The notes under the pieces are model-generated. The model had not been told where the DNA came from, did no database searches, and was given only the letters and a program-made list of their open reading frames with translations. Source: Corynebacterium spheniscorum (GTDB taxonomy: Bacteria > Actinomycetota > Actinomycetes > Mycobacteriales > Mycobacteriaceae). From it: 64,000 nucleotides of DNA. The position numbers and the translations under genes were made by a program. Within the stretch, counting starts at the first letter, position 1; every line of letters starts with the position of its first letter. Location of the stretch: positions 59,272 through 123,271 of the forward strand of contig NZ_FOPJ01000006.1 in assembly GCF_900113445.1 (NCBI RefSeq), given 5' to 3'. Of this stretch, positions 14,293 through 22,444 are shown piece after piece.

Positions 14293-15801
14293 TTAGTCAA
14301 TCACTTCGGCGCGTCGCAGATTGTGGATAAAATCCTCAACTGTCTCAGCTGAATCAATGAGCTCAGCGCTATGTTCCTCGGTCCACCCATCTACCTCAAC
14401 AATGGGGATACGAATGCTGTGTTCCCCTAATGCGAGGGAGATATTCTGCCAACTCGCGGCGGTGACATGGTCGCCGAATTTTTCCAACACTCTCCCTCGG
14501 AAATACGCCCGTGAATTCTTCGGTGGGGTGCACGCTGCCGCCTCAATCTCAGCATGGCTAAATAGAGTGCGCATCCGGCCTTTCTTAACCAACGCATGAT
14601 AAAGCGAGCGGGCTGGATCAATATCGGAATATTGCAAATCTATGAGCTTGAGTTTCGCAGAACTCCAAGGCACCCCGCGTTGCACATAGCTAGACACGAG
14701 GGCGTATTTCGCTGTCCAATCCAGAATCCCGGCTGTTAGTAACGGATCCGCGCCAAGCAAAGAAGTCACCTCGTCCCAGCGTTCCAGCACCTCCCTTTCG
14801 CTGTCTGTGGTGGCCCGCACCCGATCTCGATAAGCGCCCAAGATCTCTAAAGCAGTGAGCTTTCGTCCATCTTTGAGCTGAACCTGATGGGTGCAGGTGG
14901 GGTCATGGGAGATGCGCTGGAACTCCGCAACCGCATCCGTGAGCGCAAGGTCACTAAAGTCCACGCCCGCCTCGATGGCGTCGATGACCAGGGCGGTCAT
15001 GCCCAGCTTCAAGAACGTGGAGGTATGCGACATGGTGGCATCACCATTGATCACATGCAGGCGGCCGAAGCGATTGGGATCCGCGTGCGGTTCATCGCGG
15101 GTATTAATGATGCCGCGGTTAAGAGTGGTTTCCAGCGAGATTTCCTGTTGGAAATAGTCGGCACGCTGGGAGATTTGGAAACCATCGCGCTCCCCGGTTT
15201 CCCCAATGCCCACGCGGCCAGCACCTACGACAACCTGGCGGCACACAAAATAGGGGATGAGGGCTTGGGCGAGGGTATCGAAGTCAATATCGCGGGAATA
15301 TTGGTAGTTTTCGTGGAACCCATAGGCAGCGCCTTTGCCATCAACATTGTTCTTATAAATCTTGATCTCTGGGCAAGGATCATGGGCTTCTAGCACGCTG
15401 ACCTGCTGGGAGGTATAGAAGGCTACGTCTTCGACCGCGAGGTTTAAGATGATATCCCCAGCGGCATCATAAAGTGCTGCTTCGCGGGCACAATTAACCT
15501 CCGGGGAGGAATACTCCGGGTGCGCGTGGTCAACATAAAAGCGTGCCCCATTGCGCAGCACCACATTAGCTACCCCCAAAGCATCCGGGGCGATCACCGG
15601 CACGGTGTGGTAGCGGCGTAAATCAAAACCGCGGGAATCACGCAGCGGGTATTCCTCTTGGAAATCCCAATGCGTGCGGGCATAGGTGCGTCGTGCCGCA
15701 TAAGCCACCACCACATGTGTGGAGCTGACAATGGGGCTAAGCTCCGGGCGGGAGGGAGTTGCAATGCCATATTCGGTTTCGGTGCCCATGAATCGTGCCA
15801 T
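14293..15801 (-). CDS. dop: Deamidase/depupylase Dop
   Basis: About 502 residues, paralogous to PafA. ARFMGTETEYGIATPS opens the ligase fold, followed by the family's insertion around SSTHVVVAYAARR and the motifs GARFYVDHAHPEYSSPE and INTRDEPHADPNRFGRLHVI. Dop deamidates PupQ to PupE and removes Pup from substrates. Upstream in-frame codons would give a longer protein overlapping ARC, but the ATG at 15799-15801 lies 7 bases after a TAGGCT box and matches the conserved N-terminus, so I use it. The gap to ARC is then 41 bases and dop has its own leaderless promoter. Confidence 0.95.
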   Translation of the reverse strand: MARFMGTETEYGIATPSRPELSPIVSSTHVVVAYAARRTYARTHWDFQEEYPLRDSRGFDLRRYHTVPVIAPDALGVANVVLRNGARFYVDHAHPEYSSPEVNCAREAALYDAAGDIILNLAVEDVAFYTSQQVSVLEAHDPCPEIKIYKNNVDGKGAAYGFHENYQYSRDIDFDTLAQALIPYFVCRQVVVGAGRVGIGETGERDGFQISQRADYFQQEISLETTLNRGIINTRDEPHADPNRFGRLHVINGDATMSHTSTFLKLGMTALVIDAIEAGVDFSDLALTDAVAEFQRISHDPTCTHQVQLKDGRKLTALEILGAYRDRVRATTDSEREVLERWDEVTSLLGADPLLTAGILDWTAKYALVSSYVQRGVPWSSAKLKLIDLQYSDIDPARSLYHALVKKGRMRTLFSHAEIEAAACTPPKNSRAYFRGRVLEKFGDHVTAASWQNISLALGEHSIRIPIVEVDGWTEEHSAELIDSAETVEDFIHNLRRAEVID

Positions 15802-15808
15802 GAGCACC

Positions 15809-15814
15809 AGCCTA
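15809..15814 (-). promoter_or_regulatory. -10 box of dop (leaderless)
   Basis: TAGGCT on the minus strand, 7 bases before the ATG at 15801; it fixes the dop start and suggests transcription independent of ARC. Confidence 0.6.
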
Positions 15815-15842
15815 ACCTGTGCGCTGCTTTGTGGCCCGAGGT

Positions 15843-17375
15843 TTAGTTCACCACCCGCGCGTGGCACACGCGCATCCCCTGGCGCCCAGTAATGCGCGCC
15901 CACTCATCCGGGTTGGAGGTATCCGGAAGATCCTCTGATTCGCGTTGCTCCTCCAACACCGCCGCAATCAGGTGCTTGCGGGCCACACCACAATGTCCCG
16001 CGGTACCGGGAGTGGTAGAACAGGCCGCCAAATGTTCCTTAATGGCCAGCTTCTTGGCGCGGTCCACAATATTGGCGATCATCGCGCCGGATACAAAGTC
16101 ATGGTAGAAGAGCATCCGCGTGGTGCCATCAGTAAGCGTTAACTCCACATAAGGCCGCGGGGTATACAGCGCTTCTACTGCGGCATCAATCAAATCCGCG
16201 GCGGGTTCTGCCACCGGCACCGAATCATCCAAATAGCGGGTAAAGATATCGCGGGCACCAGCCTTATCCGGGCGGGAAACCCGAATTTTCACGTCCAACC
16301 GCCCGGGGCGAAGCAAGGCCGGATCAATTAATTCCTCACGGTTAGTGGCGCCAATAATAATGACATTGCTCAGCCCCTCTACCCCATCCATTTCGGTAAG
16401 CAGCTGCGGAACCACCGTGGTTTCCATATCTGAAGACACCCCAGAACCGCGGGTGCGGAAGAGAGACTCCATCTCATCAAAGAAAATCACCACCGGGCGG
16501 CCCTCGCTGGCCAGCTCACGGGCATTTTCAAAGATCATGCGAATGCGGCGTTCGGTTTCACCCACATACTTATTCAAAAGCTCCGGGCCCTTCACGCTTA
16601 AGAAATAAGAGCGCTGCCCGCTACCCACCCGCTTAGCTAGAGAATTCGCCACCGCCTTAGCGATTAAGGTTTTACCGCAGCCAGGGGGCCCATAAAGCAA
16701 CACCCCGCGCGGCGGGTCGAGCTTATAGGTCTTATAGAGCTCCGGCTGGGTAAAGGGCAGCTCCACCGCGTCATGGATGATCTCAATTTGTTCATCCAAG
16801 CCGCCAATATCCTCATAGGAGACATCCGGGACTTCCTCCAAGCATAAGCTGGTGGCCTCGGTCTTGGGGATACGCTCCACCGCAATCTCCGCGCGATCAT
16901 TCACCAAGAGGTGATCGCCTGCGCGGGTCACCCCCTTAAGCGGATGCGCCAGCATCACCACTTTTTCTTCCCCGGTATGCCCCGCCACCAGCGCACGATC
17001 TGCCCCAATATGTTCAATCAGCACCGCTAAGGAGCCGGTCTCCGGGTAGCCGCACACCTCAACAATAATCGCGCCCTCCCCTAGGCGAACCCGCGCGCCG
17101 GGACGCAATTGTGCGCGGGAAAGATCCGGGGAGATCTTCACCCGCATGCGACGCCCCGCGGTAAACACCTCGGCATCACGCCCGCGCGCATCCAAGGTGA
17201 GGAACACCCCGAAGGTGCTGGCCGGTTCAGCTAATTCAGCGACCTGCGCGTTGAGCTCGTCGAGGCGCTCGCGGGCAGCTTTAAGTAGCTGCGCGAGCTT
17301 CGCGTTGCGCACCCCAAGGGTTTGGAGTTCACGCTTTAAAGTACGGACATCATCGACGGTCTCTGCTAAGGACAT
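15843..17375 (-). CDS. mpa: AAA+ ATPase ARC (Mpa homologue)
   Basis: A 510-residue protein with an N-terminal coiled coil (about 1-50) that binds Pup, tandem OB-type region (about 55-175), and one AAA+ domain with Walker A GPPGCGKT (229-236) and Walker B VVIFFDE (295-301), then the SRH around [20 protein letters not shown]. It unfolds pupylated proteins. The C-terminus is HARVVN and lacks the Gln-Tyr-Leu tail by which Mpa of proteasome-bearing species opens the 20S gate. This fits Corynebacterium, which has no proteasome and where ARC was shown to disassemble pupylated ferritin. The start is supported by a TAACCT box 7 bases upstream. Confidence 0.95.
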   Translation of the reverse strand: MSLAETVDDVRTLKRELQTLGVRNAKLAQLLKAARERLDELNAQVAELAEPASTFGVFLTLDARGRDAEVFTAGRRMRVKISPDLSRAQLRPGARVRLGEGAIIVEVCGYPETGSLAVLIEHIGADRALVAGHTGEEKVVMLAHPLKGVTRAGDHLLVNDRAEIAVERIPKTEATSLCLEEVPDVSYEDIGGLDEQIEIIHDAVELPFTQPELYKTYKLDPPRGVLLYGPPGCGKTLIAKAVANSLAKRVGSGQRSYFLSVKGPELLNKYVGETERRIRMIFENARELASEGRPVVIFFDEMESLFRTRGSGVSSDMETTVVPQLLTEMDGVEGLSNVIIIGATNREELIDPALLRPGRLDVKIRVSRPDKAGARDIFTRYLDDSVPVAEPAADLIDAAVEALYTPRPYVELTLTDGTTRMLFYHDFVSGAMIANIVDRAKKLAIKEHLAACSTTPGTAGHCGVARKHLIAAVLEEQRESEDLPDTSNPDEWARITGRQGMRVCHARVVN

Positions 17376-17382
17376 GCTTACT

Positions 17383-17388
17383 AGGTTA
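17383..17388 (-). promoter_or_regulatory. -10 box of ARC/mpa (leaderless)
   Basis: TAACCT on the minus strand, 7 bases before the ATG at 17375. Confidence 0.5.
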
Positions 17389-17506
17389 GCGCGGAGGTCT
17401 AGCTCACAGTTGCGACAGGGCTGACCAACCCGCAGCCTAGTCCTACTATCTACCCCTAAACCGCAGCTAGGGGCATATATTCACCAAGGGGGAAGAAAAG
17501 TAATAT

Positions 17507-18343
17507 TTAGCGGCGGGCACGGCGTTGCGGGCGTGGCGGGGTGACGCCATCCGCTAAGCGCCTAGCCCAAATCAAAAAGGCGGTATGCGCATTCATGCGG
17601 TGCTCCGGCCGGGTGGCAAGACCTTCCACCTTCCACTCGCGCACTAAAGACTCCCAGGCCCGCGGTTCGGTAAAAGATTGGGTTTCCCTAATCCCTTCCA
17701 TCACCTTCATGAGCTGCGGCACGGTAGCCACATAGGTCATGAATACCCCACCGGGGATCAGCACATCGCGCACCACATTAAGGCACTCCCAGGGCTCCAA
17801 CATGTCTAGGATCACGCGATCAACTGGGCCACCTAAATCTTCCTGGGTGACCTTTTTTAAATCCCCGAGCCGCGGCGACCAATTCTTCGGCATCCCGGAG
17901 AAATACTCTTCAACATTGTCCTTGGCGAAAGCCAAATGATCCTCCCGGATCTCATAGGAGATCACCTGTCCATGCTCCCCCACCGCACGCAATAAGCTCA
18001 TGGACAACGCACCGGAACCAGCCCCTGCTTCCAGCACCTTCGCGCCGGGGAAGATATCGCCTTCCACCAGGATCTGGGCGGAGTCTTTGGGGTAGATCAC
18101 CGCTGCTCCGCGCGGCATGGAGAGCACGTGGTCAACCATGAGGTGCCTAAAGCAGAGATAATCCGCACCGTGGGTGGATTGCACCACGGAGCCTTCATCT
18201 TTGCCGATGATCTCATCATGGTTGATGGCGCCTTTGTGGGTGAAGTATTGGCCACCTGCTTCCAAAATGATGGTGAAGTGGCGGCGTTTGGCGTCCGTTA
18301 ATTGGACGCGGTCACCAGGTTGGAAGGGGCCCGAATAAGCCAT
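17507..18343 (-). CDS. trmI: tRNA (adenine-58-N1)-methyltransferase TrmI
   Basis: A 278-residue protein with an N-terminal beta-barrel part (GDRVQLTDAKRRHFTIIL) and a Rossmann methyltransferase domain. The SAM-binding motif VLEAGAGSGALS is followed by an acidic strand end YEIRED, and VDRVILDMLEPWE is the catalytic/product strand typical of bacterial TrmI. It methylates A58 in the T-loop of tRNAs, and forms tetramers in relatives. It ends with a basic tail (RPQRRARR). It lies upstream of ARC and downstream of the M18 peptidase on the same strand, as Rv2118c lies near mpa in mycobacteria. Confidence 0.93.
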   Translation of the reverse strand: MAYSGPFQPGDRVQLTDAKRRHFTIILEAGGQYFTHKGAINHDEIIGKDEGSVVQSTHGADYLCFRHLMVDHVLSMPRGAAVIYPKDSAQILVEGDIFPGAKVLEAGAGSGALSMSLLRAVGEHGQVISYEIREDHLAFAKDNVEEYFSGMPKNWSPRLGDLKKVTQEDLGGPVDRVILDMLEPWECLNVVRDVLIPGGVFMTYVATVPQLMKVMEGIRETQSFTEPRAWESLVREWKVEGLATRPEHRMNAHTAFLIWARRLADGVTPPRPQRRARR

Positions 18344-18422
18344 GGGGGTGAGTTCTTCAGCTTTCTATTAAGAAACGGAAAAAGAAATGGAGGCGGCAAG
18401 CCGCAAGGGGCGCGCCAGGTTT

Positions 18423-19685
18423 TTAAGAAACTAAGTATGCCTCAAGCGCTTGGCTAAACCACAGCTGATCACTGACCCCCACCAACTCGCGGGCAGAGTG
18501 CATAGAAAGCAAAGGCACACCCACATCCACCGTGGAAATCCCCCAGCGCGTGGCACTAATCGGCCCAATGGTGGAACCACAGGGCACATTATTATTATTC
18601 ACCGTCAATTGGCCTGGCACCCCGGCGATCTGCAGGACGCGTTGCCACATGCCCAAACTATCGGCATCGGTGGCATAGCGATGGTTCGCATTTACCTTCG
18701 CTACCGGGCCGGCATTAATCATCGGGTGATGCCCTGGATCGGATTTGGCCACAAAATTCGGGTGCACCGCATGCGCTGCATCCGCTGAGACACAAGAAGA
18801 ACGCGCCAACATCTGATCAAAGGCTTCATCATCAGCCCCCAAAGAACGCGCGGTGCGCCTAAGCACCTCCCCTAAGAGCGGCCCGCCGGCACCTTGCGGG
18901 GTGGAGGAACCAATTTCTTCATGGTCAAAACAAGCAATAACCGCAATATCATCCCCAAGATCCCCGGATTCCACGGCGCGCAAAAGCGCAGTCACCGCAG
19001 CATGAACCGAGGTCAAGTTATCGCAGCGACCAGCAGCAATCAGGTCCCCTTCGGAACCAAACACAGTGGGGGCTTGGGTATCGCAGGTAATCAGATCAGT
19101 GCCGACAATATCCTTCGGTGCCACATCCGGCCCGGCGGCTTCGGCAATGATCTCCAGGATCGGCCGCCCATTCTCACTGAGCGCATGAATCGGCTGGGTA
19201 TGCTCTTGACGCGCAATTTTACGGTCATCGCTGCGATCTAAGTGGATCGCCAAATTCGGGATCCTTAATACCGCACCGGTATTCACCAGCCGCGTGGAAC
19301 CATCGGTTAAATGCACCTGGCCAGCCAAGGTGAGCTCACGGTCAAACCAGGAACCTAAAATCGGGCCACCATATACCTCCACCGCTGCCTGTTGCCACCC
19401 CGCTGATTGGATATCGGCATGCGGTTTGAGCTTAAAACCAGGGGAATCCGTGTGCGCCCCAATAATCCGGAAGGCACTATCTGGTCCCGCATTTTCCGGG
19501 ATATACCAGGCCAGCACTGCCCCACCGTCGACCAACACATGCCCACCGAGGGTTCCGCGCCACGCATGCGTGCGCAGCTGCTCGCTAAACCCCGCATCCT
19601 CTAGCCGCTGCGCAACATTGCGGGCGGCATGAAAAGAACTCGGGGAGGCGCCAATAAATTCCAGGAAATCGGTGGTGTGATTCAT
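18423..19685 (-). CDS. apeB: M18 family metalloaminopeptidase
   Basis: About 420 residues. Metal and catalytic motifs of M18 are present: GAHTDSPGFKLKP, CFDHEEIGSSTPQGA, VNANHRYATD and MHSARELVGV. The enzyme removes N-terminal, mostly acidic or neutral, residues from peptides in the cytoplasm as a dodecamer. A longer in-frame ORF exists, but the ATG at 19683-19685 lies 7 bases after a TAGGCT box and its product begins exactly where M18 proteins normally begin (DFLEFIGASPSSFHAA). It is transcribed divergently from the RecB-family gene. Confidence 0.92.
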   Translation of the reverse strand: MNHTTDFLEFIGASPSSFHAARNVAQRLEDAGFSEQLRTHAWRGTLGGHVLVDGGAVLAWYIPENAGPDSAFRIIGAHTDSPGFKLKPHADIQSAGWQQAAVEVYGGPILGSWFDRELTLAGQVHLTDGSTRLVNTGAVLRIPNLAIHLDRSDDRKIARQEHTQPIHALSENGRPILEIIAEAAGPDVAPKDIVGTDLITCDTQAPTVFGSEGDLIAAGRCDNLTSVHAAVTALLRAVESGDLGDDIAVIACFDHEEIGSSTPQGAGGPLLGEVLRRTARSLGADDEAFDQMLARSSCVSADAAHAVHPNFVAKSDPGHHPMINAGPVAKVNANHRYATDADSLGMWQRVLQIAGVPGQLTVNNNNVPCGSTIGPISATRWGISTVDVGVPLLSMHSARELVGVSDQLWFSQALEAYLVS

Positions 19686-19692
19686 GGGTTTA

Positions 19693-19698
19693 AGCCTA
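19693..19698 (-). promoter_or_regulatory. -10 box of apeB (leaderless)
   Basis: TAGGCT on the minus strand, 7 bases before the ATG at 19685; it removes 34 spurious N-terminal residues from the longest ORF. Confidence 0.6.
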
Positions 19699-19827
19699 AC
19701 CTGCTTCACCCACGAAAGTTCCCAACCACCAGCCCGCACCTGTGGATAACCTCCACTGCCGCCAGAGTTATCCACAATGCACCGCACACTAAGGTTGTCC
19801 TGACCTCTGTTTTTAGCGGGGTGGGGT

Positions 19828-19833
19828 TAGGCT
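19828..19833 (+). promoter_or_regulatory. -10 box of the RecB-family nuclease gene (leaderless)
   Basis: TAGGCT, 8 bases before the ATG at 19842 and 5 before the GTG at 19839; the usual spacing favours the ATG. Confidence 0.55.
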
Positions 19834-19841
19834 ACTAGGTG

Positions 19842-20744
19842 ATGAGCGAAGCAAATTCTTCTACCCCAGGGGCTTTATTCGAGACCCGCGGCGCGGGTGC
19901 GCAGGCAGCTGCACCAAGCACAGCTAAAGCTATGCCGCGCCCCTTAGCTCTTTCGGCCTCCCGGATCAATGACTATAAGCGTTGTCCTTTGCAATACCGC
20001 CTGCGGGCAATTGATCGCATCCCGGAGCCGGCAACCTGGGCGCAGGTTAAAGGCACCTTGGTGCACGCCGTCTTAGAAGAAATGTTTAGCTGGCCACGTG
20101 AACAGCGGCTCTTTCCAGCTGCAGTGAAACAACTCAAACCCAGCTGGGCGCAATTATGCGAAAAGCACCCGGAGTATGAAGAGGTAGTAGCCGAAGAAGT
20201 CTTCCTCAACTTCCTGGTGGAGTGCCGGGACCTTCTGCGCAACTACTTTTTAATGGAAAACCCCATGGGGTTTGACCCGGCGGCCTGCGAAGAATATGTC
20301 AATAGCGTGCTGGATAATGGTGTGCCGGTGCGTGGCTTTATTGACCGCGTGGATATTAATGACACCGGCATGGTTCGGGTGGTGGACTATAAGACCGGGA
20401 AGATGCCGAAACCCTGGTATTCCCAGGACGCGGATTTCCAGATGCTCTTTTATGGGTTGCTCTATTGGCGTACCCGCGGGGTGATTCCCGCGCAATTGCG
20501 CCTCATCTACCTCAAAGACCAAGGCAATAAGGTGGTAAGCCCCAATGCCACGCAGCTGGAGTATCTGGAGAAGGATCTAGCGGAGCTGTGGGGGAAAATT
20601 AAGTCCGATGGCTTAAGTGGGGATTTTCGGCCGAAGGAAAATAAGTTGTGTCGCTGGTGTCCCTTCCATGAGTATTGCCCGGTTCAAGGCGGTACCCCGC
20701 CGGAGTATCCGGGCTGGCCGGGTGCCTTGGGAGAAAAGTCTTAG
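19842..20744 (+). CDS. RecB-family PD-(D/E)XK exonuclease with Fe-S cluster
   Basis: A 300-residue stand-alone nuclease domain. Cys48 (in YKRCPL) and Cys270, Cys273 and Cys279 (in LCRWCPFHEYC) form the four-cysteine set that holds a [4Fe-4S] cluster in AddB/Cas4-type nucleases. GFIDRVD (165-171) and VDYKTGK (181-187) are the catalytic D...DxK motif, preceded by GTLVHAVLEEMF, the family's helix with His. It should cleave single-stranded or end-processed DNA. The first 38 residues are a low-complexity linker. Mycobacteria carry the same gene (Rv2119) next to trmI. No helicase partner is nearby. Confidence 0.88.
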   Translation: MSEANSSTPGALFETRGAGAQAAAPSTAKAMPRPLALSASRINDYKRCPLQYRLRAIDRIPEPATWAQVKGTLVHAVLEEMFSWPREQRLFPAAVKQLKPSWAQLCEKHPEYEEVVAEEVFLNFLVECRDLLRNYFLMENPMGFDPAACEEYVNSVLDNGVPVRGFIDRVDINDTGMVRVVDYKTGKMPKPWYSQDADFQMLFYGLLYWRTRGVIPAQLRLIYLKDQGNKVVSPNATQLEYLEKDLAELWGKIKSDGLSGDFRPKENKLCRWCPFHEYCPVQGGTPPEYPGWPGALGEKS

Positions 20745-20917
20745 TCACGCGCACCTCGTTGAAAGTACTTAATTTGTAGCGTGCTTCACACCGCAGCAGG
20801 CACTTTAGTGAGGAAAATATGTATAGGCACGCCTTATTGAGGCCTAGCTAGCTTGAAGGGTTCCAAAAGGACGTTTATGTTCAATGGGTAGTTAATGGCA
20901 GAGAAAAGAAAGGGGCG

Positions 20918-21262
20918 ATGGCCGGAATGCATGGCGGCAAATACGGCAGGGGGGTTATCGACCCCACCGACGGCGCGCCCCACCCCGGCCACGTGCTGCG
21001 CGATTCAGTACTCCGGCGCCGCAAGCTACGCGCCTATGACCTGGCGAAGGCCATGCATGTTACCGAGGCTGATCTGCAAAAATTTCTCGAGGGCAAGACC
21101 CCGGTAACCCCCTGGTGGGCGGAGCAATTAGGGCGCGCTTTAGGTGATGGCGCGGAGCTCTGGCTTTCCCGTCAAGCTCGCTATGATGAATTTCTCGCCC
21201 GTGAAGCCAAAGAAGCCAAAGCGGAAGAAAACGCCCCCGCCGCCGCAGCGCCAGAGAATTAA
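20918..21262 (+). CDS. HigA/VapI-like helix-turn-helix protein, unpaired
   Basis: A 114-residue protein. HPGHVLRDSVLRR, the helix-turn-helix LRAYDLAKAMHVTEADLQKFLEGKTPV and the end ALGDGAELWLSRQARYDEF match the HigA antitoxin family (the usual form ends in A.FWLNLQ..YD). The start ATG has GAAAGGGG at good spacing. HigA normally follows a small HigB toxin gene; the 173 bases upstream hold no such gene and only short ORFs. It may therefore be a solitary DNA-binding regulator or the remnant of a lost pair. The last 25 residues are Lys/Glu/Ala-rich. Confidence 0.75.
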   Translation: MAGMHGGKYGRGVIDPTDGAPHPGHVLRDSVLRRRKLRAYDLAKAMHVTEADLQKFLEGKTPVTPWWAEQLGRALGDGAELWLSRQARYDEFLAREAKEAKAEENAPAAAAPEN

Positions 21263-21601
21263 TTCTTCTGCTGCCCATAGGCGCAAGGTGTCCTATCCCT
21301 CACTTCAGCCCAAATGAGAGCCACCGCTCCTTGGTATCGCACTGATTCTAGTCTGCTCCCTTGGCGCCCAAAAGCGTGTGCCAACAGCAAGAACCTACCC
21401 TCCGGCAAGCCTTCCGATACACCTTCGCACCGGATCTCGGGAAAGCCACCTCCCCTACTTTCTTGCCGCGCACCTCAACTCCCTGGGCGCTGAATTGCCT
21501 GCATAGGCGCGCATGGGGGCTAGGGTTAGTGAAATTAGCTTGTGCGTCTTCGTCCTTTGAGCTCGTAGTCTCTAAGCTCTAGGTGCTTTGCCTCTTAGTT
21601 T
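21263..21601 (+). other. Non-coding stretch between the HigA-like gene and a decayed gene
   Basis: No ORF here has credible coding features on either strand; the longest (about 73 codons from 21361) is rich in Pro, Ser and Thr without any domain. The base composition is less GC-biased at third positions than in neighbouring genes. I see no clear promoter, terminator or RNA gene. Confidence 0.5.
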
Positions 21602-22316
21602 TTGGCGCACCGTATCTACTCCCTGCACGTTTTTCTCAACAGCAAAATCTGCTGCTCAAACGTTCAACGCACGCTAGATCACCCCCGGGGGCATTTCTCC
21701 AGGCACTTCAGGAATTGCGTGATTGCGAGGCTAAATAAATTCGCGGAAGAACACTCCAACACTTTGTTATTTTTTCTCCAGAACCACGCTCCAGCCCTCC
21801 TGATTGCGGCAGGCGTGATGCTCGCCGGCGCCCTCATGGCACTCCTTTCGCACTGCCACGACTGGCTGCGCCGGACCCTCAGGGTTGCCTATTTAGTAGC
21901 CGCCGTGATCTACCTGGCGTGGCGCCCGCTCTATTCCATCCCCTGGCATGCCGAGAATCTCTGGGCCACCATAGTCGGTGTTGCTTTCTGTGCGGTAGAG
22001 ATCTGGGGATTCACCCAAATCTTCAACTTCATCATGATGTTTTGGACCCGCCCGGCTAGCCACCAAGCCCGCCCACGATGAGGTCTACGTTTTCGCCCCC
22101 TTTAGCACCGTGACCCGCAATAACTTCCAGCACCTGTGCATGATGCTCAATGATCTCAACACTGAGTGTTTCACGCAGCGCTCCTCGCGCAAGTGCCTGG
22201 TCGCCTACGACGCCACCCTGGGCATGATGATGCGCCGCCGCCCGCACCGCCGCGAGGCCTACCTCACCGGCGGCAGCCCCAAGTACAAGGAGTTGAGCGT
22301 CTCGGTGGTGGAATAA
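21602..22316 (+). pseudogene. Decayed membrane protein gene, possibly glycosyltransferase N-terminus
   Basis: One frame (to the stop at 22079-22081) encodes two hydrophobic helices around ALLIAAGVMLAGALMALL and VAYLVAAVIYLAWRPLYSIP, then ATIVGVAFCAVEIWGFTQIF. This pattern resembles the N-terminal membrane part of cellulose-synthase-like family 2 glycosyltransferases. About the stop, another frame continues (HDEVYVFAPF to a stop at 22316) with apparently coding character but no matching domain. No intact catalytic domain follows. I interpret it as a broken or internally deleted gene; the family call is weak. No convincing start codon with ribosome site was found. Confidence 0.4.
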
Positions 22317-22397
22317 AGCTTCCCCCGAGATCGAAGATTTCAGCTCCGGCAAGGCTCTGCAGGTGTGCTTCCGCGAAGCTATGCCACACGCAGCAGC

Positions 22398-22431
22398 AAG
22401 GCCCTACCTGAGTAGTTCACGGTAGGGCCTT
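22398..22431. terminator. Bidirectional terminator-like hairpin after fhs
   Basis: AAGGCCCTACC (22398-22408) pairs perfectly with GGTAGGGCCTT (22421-22431) over a 12-base loop. It lies 13 bases beyond the fhs stop; T-runs are weak on both sides. Confidence 0.65.
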
Positions 22432-22444
22432 GGTGTTGTATTAG

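Noticed and set aside
20895..21107. A 70-codon ORF overlapping the HigA-like gene
   Set aside because: Cys/Pro/Thr-rich with no family; the overlapping frame matches HigA and has the better ribosome site.
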